Origin: Bremerella cremea
Lineage (GTDB): Bacteria > Planctomycetota > Planctomycetia > Pirellulales > Pirellulaceae
DNA length: 64,000 nt
Direction: 5' to 3'
NCBI RefSeq assembly: GCF_003335505.1
Contig: NZ_QPEX01000045.1
Location: 124,001-188,000, forward strand
In this document: positions 56,698 to 64,000 of the stretch, piece after piece
Numbering within the stretch: position 1 is the first letter of the stretch
Layout of the letters: each line of letters opens with the position of its first letter
Program-made: the position numbers and the translations under genes
The notes under the pieces: model-generated
Database searches by the model: none
Seen by the model: the letters and a program-made list of their open reading frames with translations, nothing else
Told to the model about the DNA's origin: nothing

Positions 56698-57873
56698 CTA
56701 GGCATCGTCTAACGCATAGCCATGACGCTCGAAATAGCCTCGCCAACGCCGCTGAATCTCTTCTCGCGTCGCATCGTCCATGGTGTGGCTATTGCGGCGA
56801 AAGTCTTTTGTGCGTTCGGCATACGCTTTCACTCCAGACTCAATCCGGTCGAAGCCATCCAATCCAATCGAATCGTAAACACGACGCAACTCGGCAATCG
56901 GATCTTTCACCAGGTCTTCGTAACGCGTATGTCCCACACGCTCGGCAGGCACTTCCGCCAAGCCTCGCTCGTAGGCAGCATACATTCGCTCGAAGCAATC
57001 GAAGACGTATTCGCGATAGTCGTCCTTAGAAACTTGAAACGATTGCACTTCGTCCATCGTATGCCACAGCCGCACGGTCGAAGCGAACACGTCATACGGG
57101 TCGCGGGCAATATGAATGAAGCGGGCCTCCGGAAACCGCTCGGCCAGTTCGCCGATCCGTCCGGTATGCGTGGGCGATTTCAAGATCAGCGGCTTCTTTT
57201 CCTGCACGGTAACCATTCGCATGAACAGATCGAGCGTATCGAGCCACGCCTGGCGTTCCTCCGCTGAAACGGCTGCCAAGTCGAGATAGTCAGGATCTGG
57301 CTTAGCATTATTCGGAAAAGCCATCCGCACATAAGGGGACATCTCTCCCAAGCTCAGCAGACCAAACTCATCCTCTTGCGGCTTCGACCACCCCATCGTC
57401 ATGTTGTCCATCGGACGATTCCGAGGCATGAAAAAATTGAAGTACTTCTCGATCAGCCGTCCGTAAATCAAAAACATATTCGGCGCGAAGCACTGAATGG
57501 TATTCGGAGTGGCATAGCGATCGTCAGATGACATCAGCTCGTGCAAAAGCGTGGTACCACTTCGCCAATGCCCCAAGATAAAGATGGGGGCTTCGATTTT
57601 GGCGTTGTCGATCTGCGTGCCGAAAGCCAGCCGCTGTAGCTGGTGGCAGATGCTGTTATTGACTGAAAAAGCGGAGGCCGTCATGGCCAGCCCCAGCTTC
57701 ATCGGATGCACCTTGAAACCGTTCTTTGCTAGCAGACTGCTCCAAGTTCCCATACGCATGCCGTGCCAGACCCGGGGCGTGTACCAAGGATAATTGTTGG
57801 CCTTAGGCTTCTTAGCTGGCTTGCTATCGACTGGCTTGGTGGAACTGTCAACAGCGGGGGATGGAGCGTTCAA
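56698..57873 (-). CDS. Sulfotransferase
   Basis: 391 residues from a TTG at 57873. The 5'-phosphosulfate loop is ILGHWRSGTTLLHELMSSD and the 3'-phosphate motif is LKSPTHTGRIGELAERFPEA with FIHIARDPYDVFAST. It transfers sulfate from PAPS to an acceptor, perhaps a polysaccharide or lipid; planctomycetes often have many such enzymes. A Ser/Lys/Pro-rich N-terminal 30 residues look disordered. It is divergent from the flagellar operon. Confidence 0.9.
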   Translation of the reverse strand: MNAPSPAVDSSTKPVDSKPAKKPKANNYPWYTPRVWHGMRMGTWSSLLAKNGFKVHPMKLGLAMTASAFSVNNSICHQLQRLAFGTQIDNAKIEAPIFILGHWRSGTTLLHELMSSDDRYATPNTIQCFAPNMFLIYGRLIEKYFNFFMPRNRPMDNMTMGWSKPQEDEFGLLSLGEMSPYVRMAFPNNAKPDPDYLDLAAVSAEERQAWLDTLDLFMRMVTVQEKKPLILKSPTHTGRIGELAERFPEARFIHIARDPYDVFASTVRLWHTMDEVQSFQVSKDDYREYVFDCFERMYAAYERGLAEVPAERVGHTRYEDLVKDPIAELRRVYDSIGLDGFDRIESGVKAYAERTKDFRRNSHTMDDATREEIQRRWRGYFERHGYALDDA

Positions 57874-58177
57874 AGAAACCGCTTTCCTGATTCAGAGACA
57901 AAGGGAGCAACCGAGAGACGGAGTTTATGCGAAAACGCCTCGCCTCACCAGCGACATCGGACAGGCCGTTACCGCTAGCACTTCACGCTAATTGGCTGCT
58001 CCCCCGGCGGTCAAGGGGCCCAAAATTAGGCAGGCGATAACCTGACTGGCCATAACGACTTCCAAAGAATCGATCGATCTGGACACCGATCCTTGGTTTT
58101 CTGTACTCTTCGCCACGCTCGTGTCGGTTCGAGCCTGGAAAAACTTGAGACAAAAACCCAAAAGAACGTAGAAAACC
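57874..58177. other. Divergent promoter region upstream of flhA
   Basis: 304 bp between the sulfotransferase and the flagellar operon. I see no obvious sigma-54 or sigma-28 promoter and no strong dyad, although both genes need promoters here. The flhA GTG has only a weak upstream purine run. Confidence 0.45.
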
Positions 58178-60292
58178 GTGAATTTCAGCGTTAGCAGACT
58201 TAAGGACCTGGTCCTTCCGATTGGTATCATCACCAGCGTTCTGGTGATTCTGATGCCGTTGCCGACTCCGCTGATGAACTTGCTGCTGACCGCCAACATC
58301 ACGGCGGGCGTGATCATTTTGCTCACGACGATCTACGTGCAGACTCCCCTTGAGTTCAATATTTTCCCCTCGCTGCTGCTGGCCACCACTTTAGCTCGGC
58401 TAGTGCTGAACGTGGCGACTACACGTTTGATTCTCACCGGGGCGGCGACCGAAGGGATGGATGCCGCTGGGGGGGTGATTCAAAGCTTTGGCGAATTTGT
58501 CGCCGGCGATCGGGTAGAAGTCGGGATCATCATCTTTATTATCATCGTGCTCATCCAGTTCTTGGTGATCACCAAGGGTGCCACGCGTATCAGTGAAGTG
58601 GCGGCACGTTTTGCCTTAGACGGGATGCCAGGGCGCCAGATGGCAATCGATGCCGACCTGAACGCAGGCATCATCGATGAAGTCGAAGCCCAACAACGCC
58701 GAGCCGAAATCACCCAGCAAGCCGACTTTTTCGGGGCAATGGACGGTGCCAGTAAGTTCGTCCGGGGCGATGCGATTGCCGGTATTGTCATCACGTTGAT
58801 CAATATCATTGGCGGCCTGGTCATCGGTGTCACGTCCGGCATGGATGTCATGGAAGCAGGCCAAGTCTATACCAAGCTGACCATCGGTGACGGTTTGGTT
58901 AGCCAAGTGCCGGCGTTTTTGATTTCGCTCGCCGCTGGTTTGCTGGTGACTCGTAGTACGGAAGCAACCAACCTTCCGGTTGAATTCATTCGTCAGCTCT
59001 TCTCGCGGCCTGAAGCCCTGGGTGTCGCCGGCTGTTTCCTTGGCCTGCTCATTTTTTCGGGCTTGCCCATGCTTCCATTACTACTCCTCGGCGCAGGCTG
59101 CGTTAGCATCGCCGTAATGACCAAGAAGGGGCAAACGGAAAAGCAAAACAAGACCGATGCGGCAGAGCATGAAAAGAAGGCCCAGGAAGAACAGGAAGCT
59201 GCCAAGAAGGACGACCGGATCGAGGACTACTTAACGGTCGATCCCATGGAAATGGAACTGGGGGTCGGGCTAGTCCGCTTAGCCGCGCCTGCTCGGGGTG
59301 GAGATTTGTTGCCGCGTATTACCGGCGTGCGACAAAACGTAGCCAGCGAAATTGGCGTCATCCTGCCCAAGGTCCGCATTCGCGACAACATGCGGCTCAC
59401 CGAAAACCAATACCGGATCAAGATCAGCAACAACGTCGTCGCCGAAAATGTTGTCTACCCTGACGGCCTCTTAGCGATTGCCATGGCTGGCGCCAAAGGG
59501 GATTTACCTGGTCAGAAAACACGTGACCCGGCATTCAACCAGCCCGCTGTTTGGATTGAGCCTGGCTTACGGCCACAAGCCGAGATGATGGGGTACACCA
59601 TTGTCGAACCGACCTCGGTCTTGGCAACGCACCTCCAACGCGTGGCCAAGAAGCACGCCGACGAACTCCTTACCCGCGACGCAACCAAGCATCTGCTGGA
59701 CGAACTGAAAGAGACTTCTCCGGCTGTGGTCGACGAGTTGGTCCCTGGGGCCATGAAAGTTGGCGATGTTCAAGCGGTGCTGCAATTGCTACTGAAGGAA
59801 GAAGTTTCGATCCGCCAACTGGCGCGTATCTTGGAAACCCTCGGCGACAACATCGGCCGCACCAAAGATCCGGTTTGGCTAACCGAATTCGTACGCCACA
59901 AACTGGCTCGTTCGATCTGCACCAAGTATCGCGACGCCGAAAATCGTATCCACGTCGTTCCCATGGATCCGGCCATGCAAGATCGGATTGCTTCAGGCAT
60001 CGACATGGAACGGGGCGCATTCGCTCGCATGAGCCCTCAAGCGATTGAAATGACCTGCAAGTCGATCGCTACCGGGGTCGAGAAACTGCGTGAAATTGGC
60101 AAACCGCCCATCGTGCTGGTCAACCCGCAAATTCGTCCCGCCGTCAAGCAACTGACCGGCAACTTTATTCCCGACCTGATCGTGCTTAGCCACAACGAAA
60201 TCACCCGCGACACGATGATTGAATCGATGGGGCTCATCAGCGACGCGATGCCTGGCAATCCTCCTCCCGGCAAAGGGGCGCAGCCTCAGTAA
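58178..60292 (+). CDS. flhA: Flagellar biosynthesis protein FlhA
   Basis: 704 residues from a GTG at 58178, normal length. The N-terminal half has eight or so membrane helices and the FHIPEP signature region VAARFALDGMPGRQMAIDADL. After a charged linker (about 325-355), the C-terminal cytoplasmic domain binds export chaperones. FlhA is the export-gate subunit of the flagellar type III system. The flhF gene starts just 9 bp after the stop, so this is the head of an operon flhA-flhF-flhG-like-small gene-fliA-like. Other rod, hook and motor genes are not in the window. Confidence 0.97.
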   Translation: MNFSVSRLKDLVLPIGIITSVLVILMPLPTPLMNLLLTANITAGVIILLTTIYVQTPLEFNIFPSLLLATTLARLVLNVATTRLILTGAATEGMDAAGGVIQSFGEFVAGDRVEVGIIIFIIIVLIQFLVITKGATRISEVAARFALDGMPGRQMAIDADLNAGIIDEVEAQQRRAEITQQADFFGAMDGASKFVRGDAIAGIVITLINIIGGLVIGVTSGMDVMEAGQVYTKLTIGDGLVSQVPAFLISLAAGLLVTRSTEATNLPVEFIRQLFSRPEALGVAGCFLGLLIFSGLPMLPLLLLGAGCVSIAVMTKKGQTEKQNKTDAAEHEKKAQEEQEAAKKDDRIEDYLTVDPMEMELGVGLVRLAAPARGGDLLPRITGVRQNVASEIGVILPKVRIRDNMRLTENQYRIKISNNVVAENVVYPDGLLAIAMAGAKGDLPGQKTRDPAFNQPAVWIEPGLRPQAEMMGYTIVEPTSVLATHLQRVAKKHADELLTRDATKHLLDELKETSPAVVDELVPGAMKVGDVQAVLQLLLKEEVSIRQLARILETLGDNIGRTKDPVWLTEFVRHKLARSICTKYRDAENRIHVVPMDPAMQDRIASGIDMERGAFARMSPQAIEMTCKSIATGVEKLREIGKPPIVLVNPQIRPAVKQLTGNFIPDLIVLSHNEITRDTMIESMGLISDAMPGNPPPGKGAQPQ

Positions 60293-60301
60293 GTGAAGCT
60301 T

Positions 60302-61456
60302 ATGAACATTAAATCTTTTCGCGCCAAATCGATGCACGAAGCCTTGGAACTTGTTCGCCAGGAACTAGGGCCTGATGCCGCATTGCTCCACTCTCGAGAA
60401 GTTCCTCAGCGTGGCCTGAGAGGTTTCTTCGGTGGCAAAGAAATCGAACTGGCGGCAGCTCGCGATGCCAATCTCAAAAGTCGCTTCGAAATTGAAGAGC
60501 CTCTGGAAGAAGACGACGAAGAAGAGCCGGAAGCCTTTGAACCACCGACGCTAGAACAGAACATCGCCCCGCCAGAGGAAACGCCGACGGCCAGTGTTCC
60601 AACGCTCCCGTTTGATCAGGGGATCGATCTGGAAGCGATGTCGTTCAATCAAACATTCTTTGGCAACGGCCCTGCTTACCCGCCGGCTCTTTTGCGAATT
60701 CGCGAGCGTCTGGTGGAAGCCGAAGTGCCTGGCATTTTGGCCGATAGTTTGTGCGAGCGAGTTCTCAATGCTTATCCGGAAGAATCGCAGCAGCAAGAGG
60801 CTGCCTTAATCGATGCGGTTCGCCAAGAACTCATGCAATCCATTCCGATGGGCAGAGATATCGACGACACGCTGCTTTATCCCCGCGTTGTGGCTGCCAT
60901 CGGCCCGACGGGTGTGGGCAAGACAACCACCATTGCCAAACTGGCGGCCCGGGCCAAGTTCGATTTCAAGCGTCGTGTTGGTTTAGTCACGGTCGATACC
61001 TATCGGATTGCGGCAGTCGATCAACTGCAGACTTACGCCGAAATCATGGACCTGCCGATGAAGATCGTCGCCACGCCGATGGAGGTTCGCAATGCTATCA
61101 ATGAATTATCGGACTGCCAGCAAATCTTCATCGACACCGCAGGCCGTAGCCCGCGCGACGAAGTTCAGGTGCAACAGTTGCGATCTCTCATAAAAGCCGC
61201 TTCCCCTGATGAGACCTATTTGGTACTTTCCGCCCCCAGCAGTTCGCGAAGCCTGGCTGAGGCGGTGGAAAAGTTCACCAGTGTCGGGCCAACGAGTTGG
61301 GTACTTACCAAAATCGATGAGGTTGGATCGTTGGGTAACACGTTGAGTTTTCTACAAGATCCCCAGTTACCGCTGGCGTATGTGACCAATGGACAAGATG
61401 TCCCTCAGGCAATTGCCGCCGCCGATCCAGAAGATCTGGTAAGCCGTATCCTTTAA
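60302..61456 (+). CDS. flhF: Flagellar SRP-like GTPase FlhF
   Basis: 384 residues from the ATG at 60302, since MNIKSFRAKSMHEALELV is the standard FlhF opening; a GTG at 60293 would add three residues. The B/N region (1-190) is followed by the G domain: P-loop GPTGVGKTTT near 200-209, DTYRIAAVDQLQTYAE, IDTAGRSPRD and the TKIDE motif. FlhF sets the place and number of flagella by recruiting early parts to the pole. It lies 9 bp after flhA and 39 bp before the FlhG-like gene. Confidence 0.95.
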   Translation: MNIKSFRAKSMHEALELVRQELGPDAALLHSREVPQRGLRGFFGGKEIELAAARDANLKSRFEIEEPLEEDDEEEPEAFEPPTLEQNIAPPEETPTASVPTLPFDQGIDLEAMSFNQTFFGNGPAYPPALLRIRERLVEAEVPGILADSLCERVLNAYPEESQQQEAALIDAVRQELMQSIPMGRDIDDTLLYPRVVAAIGPTGVGKTTTIAKLAARAKFDFKRRVGLVTVDTYRIAAVDQLQTYAEIMDLPMKIVATPMEVRNAINELSDCQQIFIDTAGRSPRDEVQVQQLRSLIKAASPDETYLVLSAPSSSRSLAEAVEKFTSVGPTSWVLTKIDEVGSLGNTLSFLQDPQLPLAYVTNGQDVPQAIAAADPEDLVSRIL

Positions 61457-61495
61457 CCCGCCCAACTCACCAAGCACCGCGTTTTCGTACAAACT

Positions 61496-62365
61496 ATGTC
61501 GATTGAACCTTCTTTTCCCCGCGATCAAGCTACGCTCCTGCGAATGCTGGCCAAGCGTGCAATGATTGGCGGAACACCTGCCTTCGCGAAGGCCCAGACT
61601 TTTGTGCTGTTTGGTGGCAGCGCACAAGTCGGCACCACCACGCTTTGCCACAACCTGGCTTGTGCGATGGGCTTGGCTGGCCAGCGCGTAGCCGTGGTCG
61701 ACTTGAATGCCACCAATCGCGGCTTGGCACATCTGACCGGAAGAACACCGCAAGTCACGATCGACGAACTCCTTTCCGGCAAACTCGATCTGCACGAATA
61801 CCTCGTGCCGGGCTTAGCCGCTTCCCTTTTGTTGCCAACCGAGGCCAGCGAAAGAGCAGGGGAGTGGACCGCCGCCGCGGCAGATCGACTAATCGAACAA
61901 CTCATGGGACTTGGCAGGCACGCTGATATCGTGCTGATCGATGCCGGCAGCCACATCACGCCAATTACCCTGGCTCTTTGGCGCATGGCTCAATTGTTTC
62001 TCGTGGCGTTACATCCGACCGCCGATGTCATCACGGCAGGTTACGAACGGATTCGCACGCTGCAAACCCAGACGCCTCGTTACCAAACACACGTTTTGAT
62101 GAATCGTGCCTCGCATGCGGCGGGGCACACCGACTTGGTTGCCGGTATGAACGCGACCTCTCAGAAGTTTCTCCACCTGGAGATTAAGTCGTGCGGGCAC
62201 GTAGAGGTCGCCTCCGAGGTCGGAGCCGCCTCGTATGCAGCCCAACCGTTTGTCCAGCGATACGCGGAACACGTGGCCAGCAAATCGATTCAACGAATCG
62301 CCGATCGTCTGGTTCGCGAAGCGTCAGCTCTTTCGCAGTTAATCCAACCGAAACGAGCTGCTTAA
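61496..62365 (+). CDS. FlhG/MinD-like ATPase with degenerate nucleotide-binding loop
   Basis: 289 residues. The layout matches FlhG (YlxH/FleN): it sits directly after flhF, has a MinD/ParA fold and a second motif VAVVDLNATNRGLAHL, then VLIDAGSHITPI. However, the P-loop reads FGGSAQVGTTTL (39-50) where MinD-type ATPases have KGGxGKT: neither the signature Lys nor the P-loop Lys is present, and Thr47 stands at the latter. In known FlhG the ATPase limits flagellar number and activates FlhF. Here nucleotide binding may be lost or altered. An FlhG-like role is likely from context. Confidence 0.85.
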   Translation: MSIEPSFPRDQATLLRMLAKRAMIGGTPAFAKAQTFVLFGGSAQVGTTTLCHNLACAMGLAGQRVAVVDLNATNRGLAHLTGRTPQVTIDELLSGKLDLHEYLVPGLAASLLLPTEASERAGEWTAAAADRLIEQLMGLGRHADIVLIDAGSHITPITLALWRMAQLFLVALHPTADVITAGYERIRTLQTQTPRYQTHVLMNRASHAAGHTDLVAGMNATSQKFLHLEIKSCGHVEVASEVGAASYAAQPFVQRYAEHVASKSIQRIADRLVREASALSQLIQPKRAA

Positions 62366-62483
62366 ACCACCATGCTATCGCTGCAATCACTTCATAACTG
62401 GCAACAAGTTTTTCAAGCAAAACAAATGACATCCGCAAAATTACTTCAATTCTCGTTTTCAGAGCGTCGATTCAACGAGATAA

Positions 62484-62503
62484 CGTCACGTGCGCACGTG
62501 ACG
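62484..62503. promoter_or_regulatory. Perfect 20-bp palindrome inside the flagellar operon
   Basis: CGTCACGTGC followed by GCACGTGACG is an exact palindrome with no spacer and two overlapping CACGTG cores. It lies about 120 bp after the FlhG-like stop and 44 bp before the small membrane protein gene. It has no T tract, so it looks more like a protein-binding site than a terminator; an RNA hairpin with no loop is sterically poor. The binding factor is unknown. Confidence 0.6.
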
Positions 62504-62546
62504 GTCGAGGTTTGCGGATCGATAAAAATCAACCAGCCTGGGAACG

Positions 62547-62822
62547 ATGGGACGCGACTACGCGGGAATTCTGGGAACAACAGCGATGACCACCGTGATT
62601 GCACGGGGACTGGTCATGTCTGGCGGTCTGGAATCAATCCTGCTTGTGGCAATTGGAGCCTTGTTCCTGTTTGCGGGACTGGGCTGGCTGATGGGAAATG
62701 CTGCCGCTCGAATTGTGGACGAATCGGTGCGGCAGCGCATCAACGCGGAGCTGGACAAGATGGAGCAAAGTGGCGACGCCACGGCCTCCTTCATGAACAG
62801 CTCCACGAAAACCGCGGCATAG
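62547..62822 (+). CDS. Small membrane protein of the flagellar operon, unknown
   Basis: 91 residues from the ATG at 62547; an ATG at 62586 is an alternative. Two hydrophobic helices (about 14-30 and 34-54) are followed by a helical, charged C-terminus (IVDESVRQRINAELDKMEQ). An overlapping open frame (62372-62878) has no such pattern and is probably noise. It lies between the FlhG-like gene and the sigma factor, so it is probably co-transcribed with flagellar genes. I recognise no named family. Confidence 0.7.
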   Translation: MGRDYAGILGTTAMTTVIARGLVMSGGLESILLVAIGALFLFAGLGWLMGNAAARIVDESVRQRINAELDKMEQSGDATASFMNSSTKTAA

Positions 62823-63005
62823 GCCGACAAAGATATTCCTCCCCGGGAGTTTCCGAGTCCCTTACGCGTATTGGATAACCTGATCGATTCCCTTTCCGAA
62901 GATGGCACATTGCCAACAACGGGGAAGTGACCTGAAGGATTCAGGTCCGTCGATTTCATAAGAAAAGACGTGTTAGCCTAGCACAGGCGATTCACGGAGG
63001 AACGC

Positions 63006-63794
63006 ATGGCAACGACGACCGCGACCAGGGATGACGTGTCTGAATTGTGGACGAGCTACAAGGAAGACCCGTCGCGGAAAGAATTAAGAAACCGACTCGT
63101 AGAACGCTATTTGCCGTTGGTTAAATACAACGGTGAACGGATTTGGGCTCGTCTTCCAGAAGGGGTCGAACTTGACGACCTCATCTCGGCAGGCGTCTTC
63201 GGCTTGATGGACGCAATCGATGCGTTCGACATGAGCCGAGGCGTGAAGTTCGAAACGTATTGCGTCCCACGTATTCGTGGGGCAATGCTGGACGAACTGC
63301 GAACCATGGACTGGGTACCACGTTTGGTCCGCTCGAAGGCCAGCAAATTGAACGAAGCAACCAAGCAATTGGAAGCCAAGTTCGGTCGCCAGCCCTCGCA
63401 TGCCGAGCTAGCCCAGCACATGGAAATGCCCGTCAAAGAACTTGAGAAGATGGTCTCCGACGCAAATGCCGTCGGGCTGATCAGCTTGAACAAGAAATGG
63501 TACGAGACGGACAGCTATAAAGATGTCCGTGAGATCGACATTCTGGAAGACAAAAAGGGGGAAGACCCCACACGTCGCATTCAAAAGAACGATTTGATGC
63601 GACTGGTGACCAAGGGGCTCAATCGCAACGAGCGTCTGATCATCATCCTGTACTATTACGAAGAGCTGACGATGAAAGAAATCGGCGCTACGCTCGACCT
63701 GAGCGAAAGCCGAGTCAGCCAGATGCACAGCAGCATCGTCCAACGCCTGCAAACGCAGCTCGGACGCCGAAAACCTGAATTTGGAACCGTTTAA
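63006..63794 (+). CDS. fliA: FliA/WhiG-family RNA polymerase sigma factor
   Basis: 262 residues. Sigma region 2 is clear (LVKYNGERIWARLPEGVELD, then DLISAGVFGLMDAIDAFD and GVKFETYCVPRIRGAMLDELR), region 3 follows (SKLNEATKQLEAKFGRQPSH) and region 4 ends the protein (LYYYEELTMKEIGATLDLSESRVSQMHS). The lengths and spacing match FliA/WhiG, which drives late flagellar genes. GGAGG lies 5 nt before the ATG. A FlgM anti-sigma factor is not in the window. A strong terminator follows 30 bp after the stop. Confidence 0.95.
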   Translation: MATTTATRDDVSELWTSYKEDPSRKELRNRLVERYLPLVKYNGERIWARLPEGVELDDLISAGVFGLMDAIDAFDMSRGVKFETYCVPRIRGAMLDELRTMDWVPRLVRSKASKLNEATKQLEAKFGRQPSHAELAQHMEMPVKELEKMVSDANAVGLISLNKKWYETDSYKDVREIDILEDKKGEDPTRRIQKNDLMRLVTKGLNRNERLIIILYYYEELTMKEIGATLDLSESRVSQMHSSIVQRLQTQLGRRKPEFGTV

Positions 63795-63824
63795 CGCGGT
63801 TTCGAGTGACACCAACAAACCACA

Positions 63825-63860
63825 CGGCGGCTTCTCTTCTGAGAAGCCGCCGTTTTTTTT
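63825..63860 (+). terminator. Rho-independent terminator of the flagellar operon
   Basis: A perfect 12-bp stem CGGCGGCTTCTC (63825-63836) with GAGAAGCCGCCG (63841-63852), a 4-nt loop, then eight T residues. It begins 30 bp after the sigma-factor stop. Confidence 0.97.
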
Positions 63861-63876
63861 GGTTCGTTTGAAGTGT

Positions 63877-64000
63877 TCAGTTTTCAGTAAGAGTACGCGA
63901 CAGGCCAGTTAGTATTTTCGCGATCTCTTTCAGCTCCAGCACAAGTTCGCTGCGCTGCTCGTGGGAGAGTATTCCGATCCGGGAGGCGATGTAGCATTGG
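63877..64000 (-). CDS. Four-helix-bundle protein (23S rRNA intervening-sequence type), partial
   Basis: Only the last 41 codons are in the window; the 5' part lies beyond 64000. The visible peptide ends in RIGILSHEQRSELVLELKEI followed by AKILTGLSRTLTEN and a stop. The pattern (hydrophobic heptads, then EIAKILTGL) matches the C-terminal helix of the small bundle proteins encoded in rRNA intervening sequences and scattered as lone genes in many bacteria. Function is unknown. It is convergent with the flagellar operon and close to its terminator. Confidence 0.75.
   Translation of the reverse strand, partial: QCYIASRIGILSHEQRSELVLELKEIAKILTGLSRTLTEN

Noticed and set aside
62372-62878. 168-residue frame across the flagellar gap and the small membrane gene
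   Set aside because: It has no domain or signal; the 62547 frame shows proper membrane helices and charged tail.

Overview
The window looks like a chromosomal stretch from a planctomycete, most likely a Pirellulales member of the Blastopirellula/Bremerella type. That placement rests on gene content, not on any search. The markers are a DUF1559 prepilin-like H-X9-DG protein, a DUF1570 protease-like protein, a Zn-phospholipase/DUF4332 protein, several small planctomycete-style lipoproteins, a C1-transfer gene (fhcA) and flagellar genes. Gene density is high, both strands are used in short operons, and base composition looks even. I see no rRNA, tRNA, CRISPR array, insertion sequence or prophage.

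Layout. 0-4.2 kb (minus strand): a pseudopilin-like gene, then a tight operon of a heptosyltransferase-like GT9 protein, an anchored M28 peptidase and two small membrane proteins. 4.3-8.3 kb: a PDZ protein divergent from an rRNA-type methyltransferase, a TrmH/SpoU methyltransferase and folD. 8.7-10.5 kb: a siroheme nitrite/sulfite reductase followed by a strong terminator. 10.8-14.3 kb: a Uma2 nuclease-like gene, then tatC and fhcA (formylmethanofuran dehydrogenase subunit A family) on the minus strand. 14.7-18.1 kb: mannose-6-phosphate isomerase, a small lipoprotein, an RsuA/RluB pseudouridine synthase and a PyrK-like flavoprotein. 18.2-23.2 kb: rpsT, a TPR protein, a cobA-hemD fusion that could supply siroheme to the reductase, and a secreted squalene-cyclase-like protein. 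23.5-29.8 kb: a class V aminotransferase, coaD, a Tim44/zinc-ribbon/TerB multidomain protein, and the mcsA-mcsB protein-arginine kinase pair.

30.1-45.9 kb: trpE and a monooxygenase-like gene; a 905-residue membrane protein with an ABC ATPase and a LURP-one-like protein; trpB-trpA; mutM followed by two secreted proteins (DUF3500-like and DUF1570). 43.3-47.9 kb is a nitrogen-control unit, amt-glnB-glnD, with an intrinsic terminator between glnB and glnD. 48.2-57.9 kb carries a TolB-like propeller protein, a Nudix hydrolase, a transglutaminase-like lipoprotein, an aminotransferase, the phospholipase/DUF4332 protein and a sulfotransferase. 58.2-63.9 kb is a flagellar operon, flhA-flhF-flhG-like-small membrane protein-fliA-like sigma factor, ending in a textbook terminator. 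The window closes with the 3' part of a four-helix-bundle (23S rRNA intervening-sequence type) gene.

The most notable points are a FlhG-like protein whose P-loop lysines are missing, a perfect 20-bp palindrome inside the flagellar operon, a TatC with a charged insert of about 115 residues in its first periplasmic loop, the terminator splitting glnB from glnD, and a GldG-like/ABC pair with no permease nearby. I did not find a clearly new defence or biosynthetic system.
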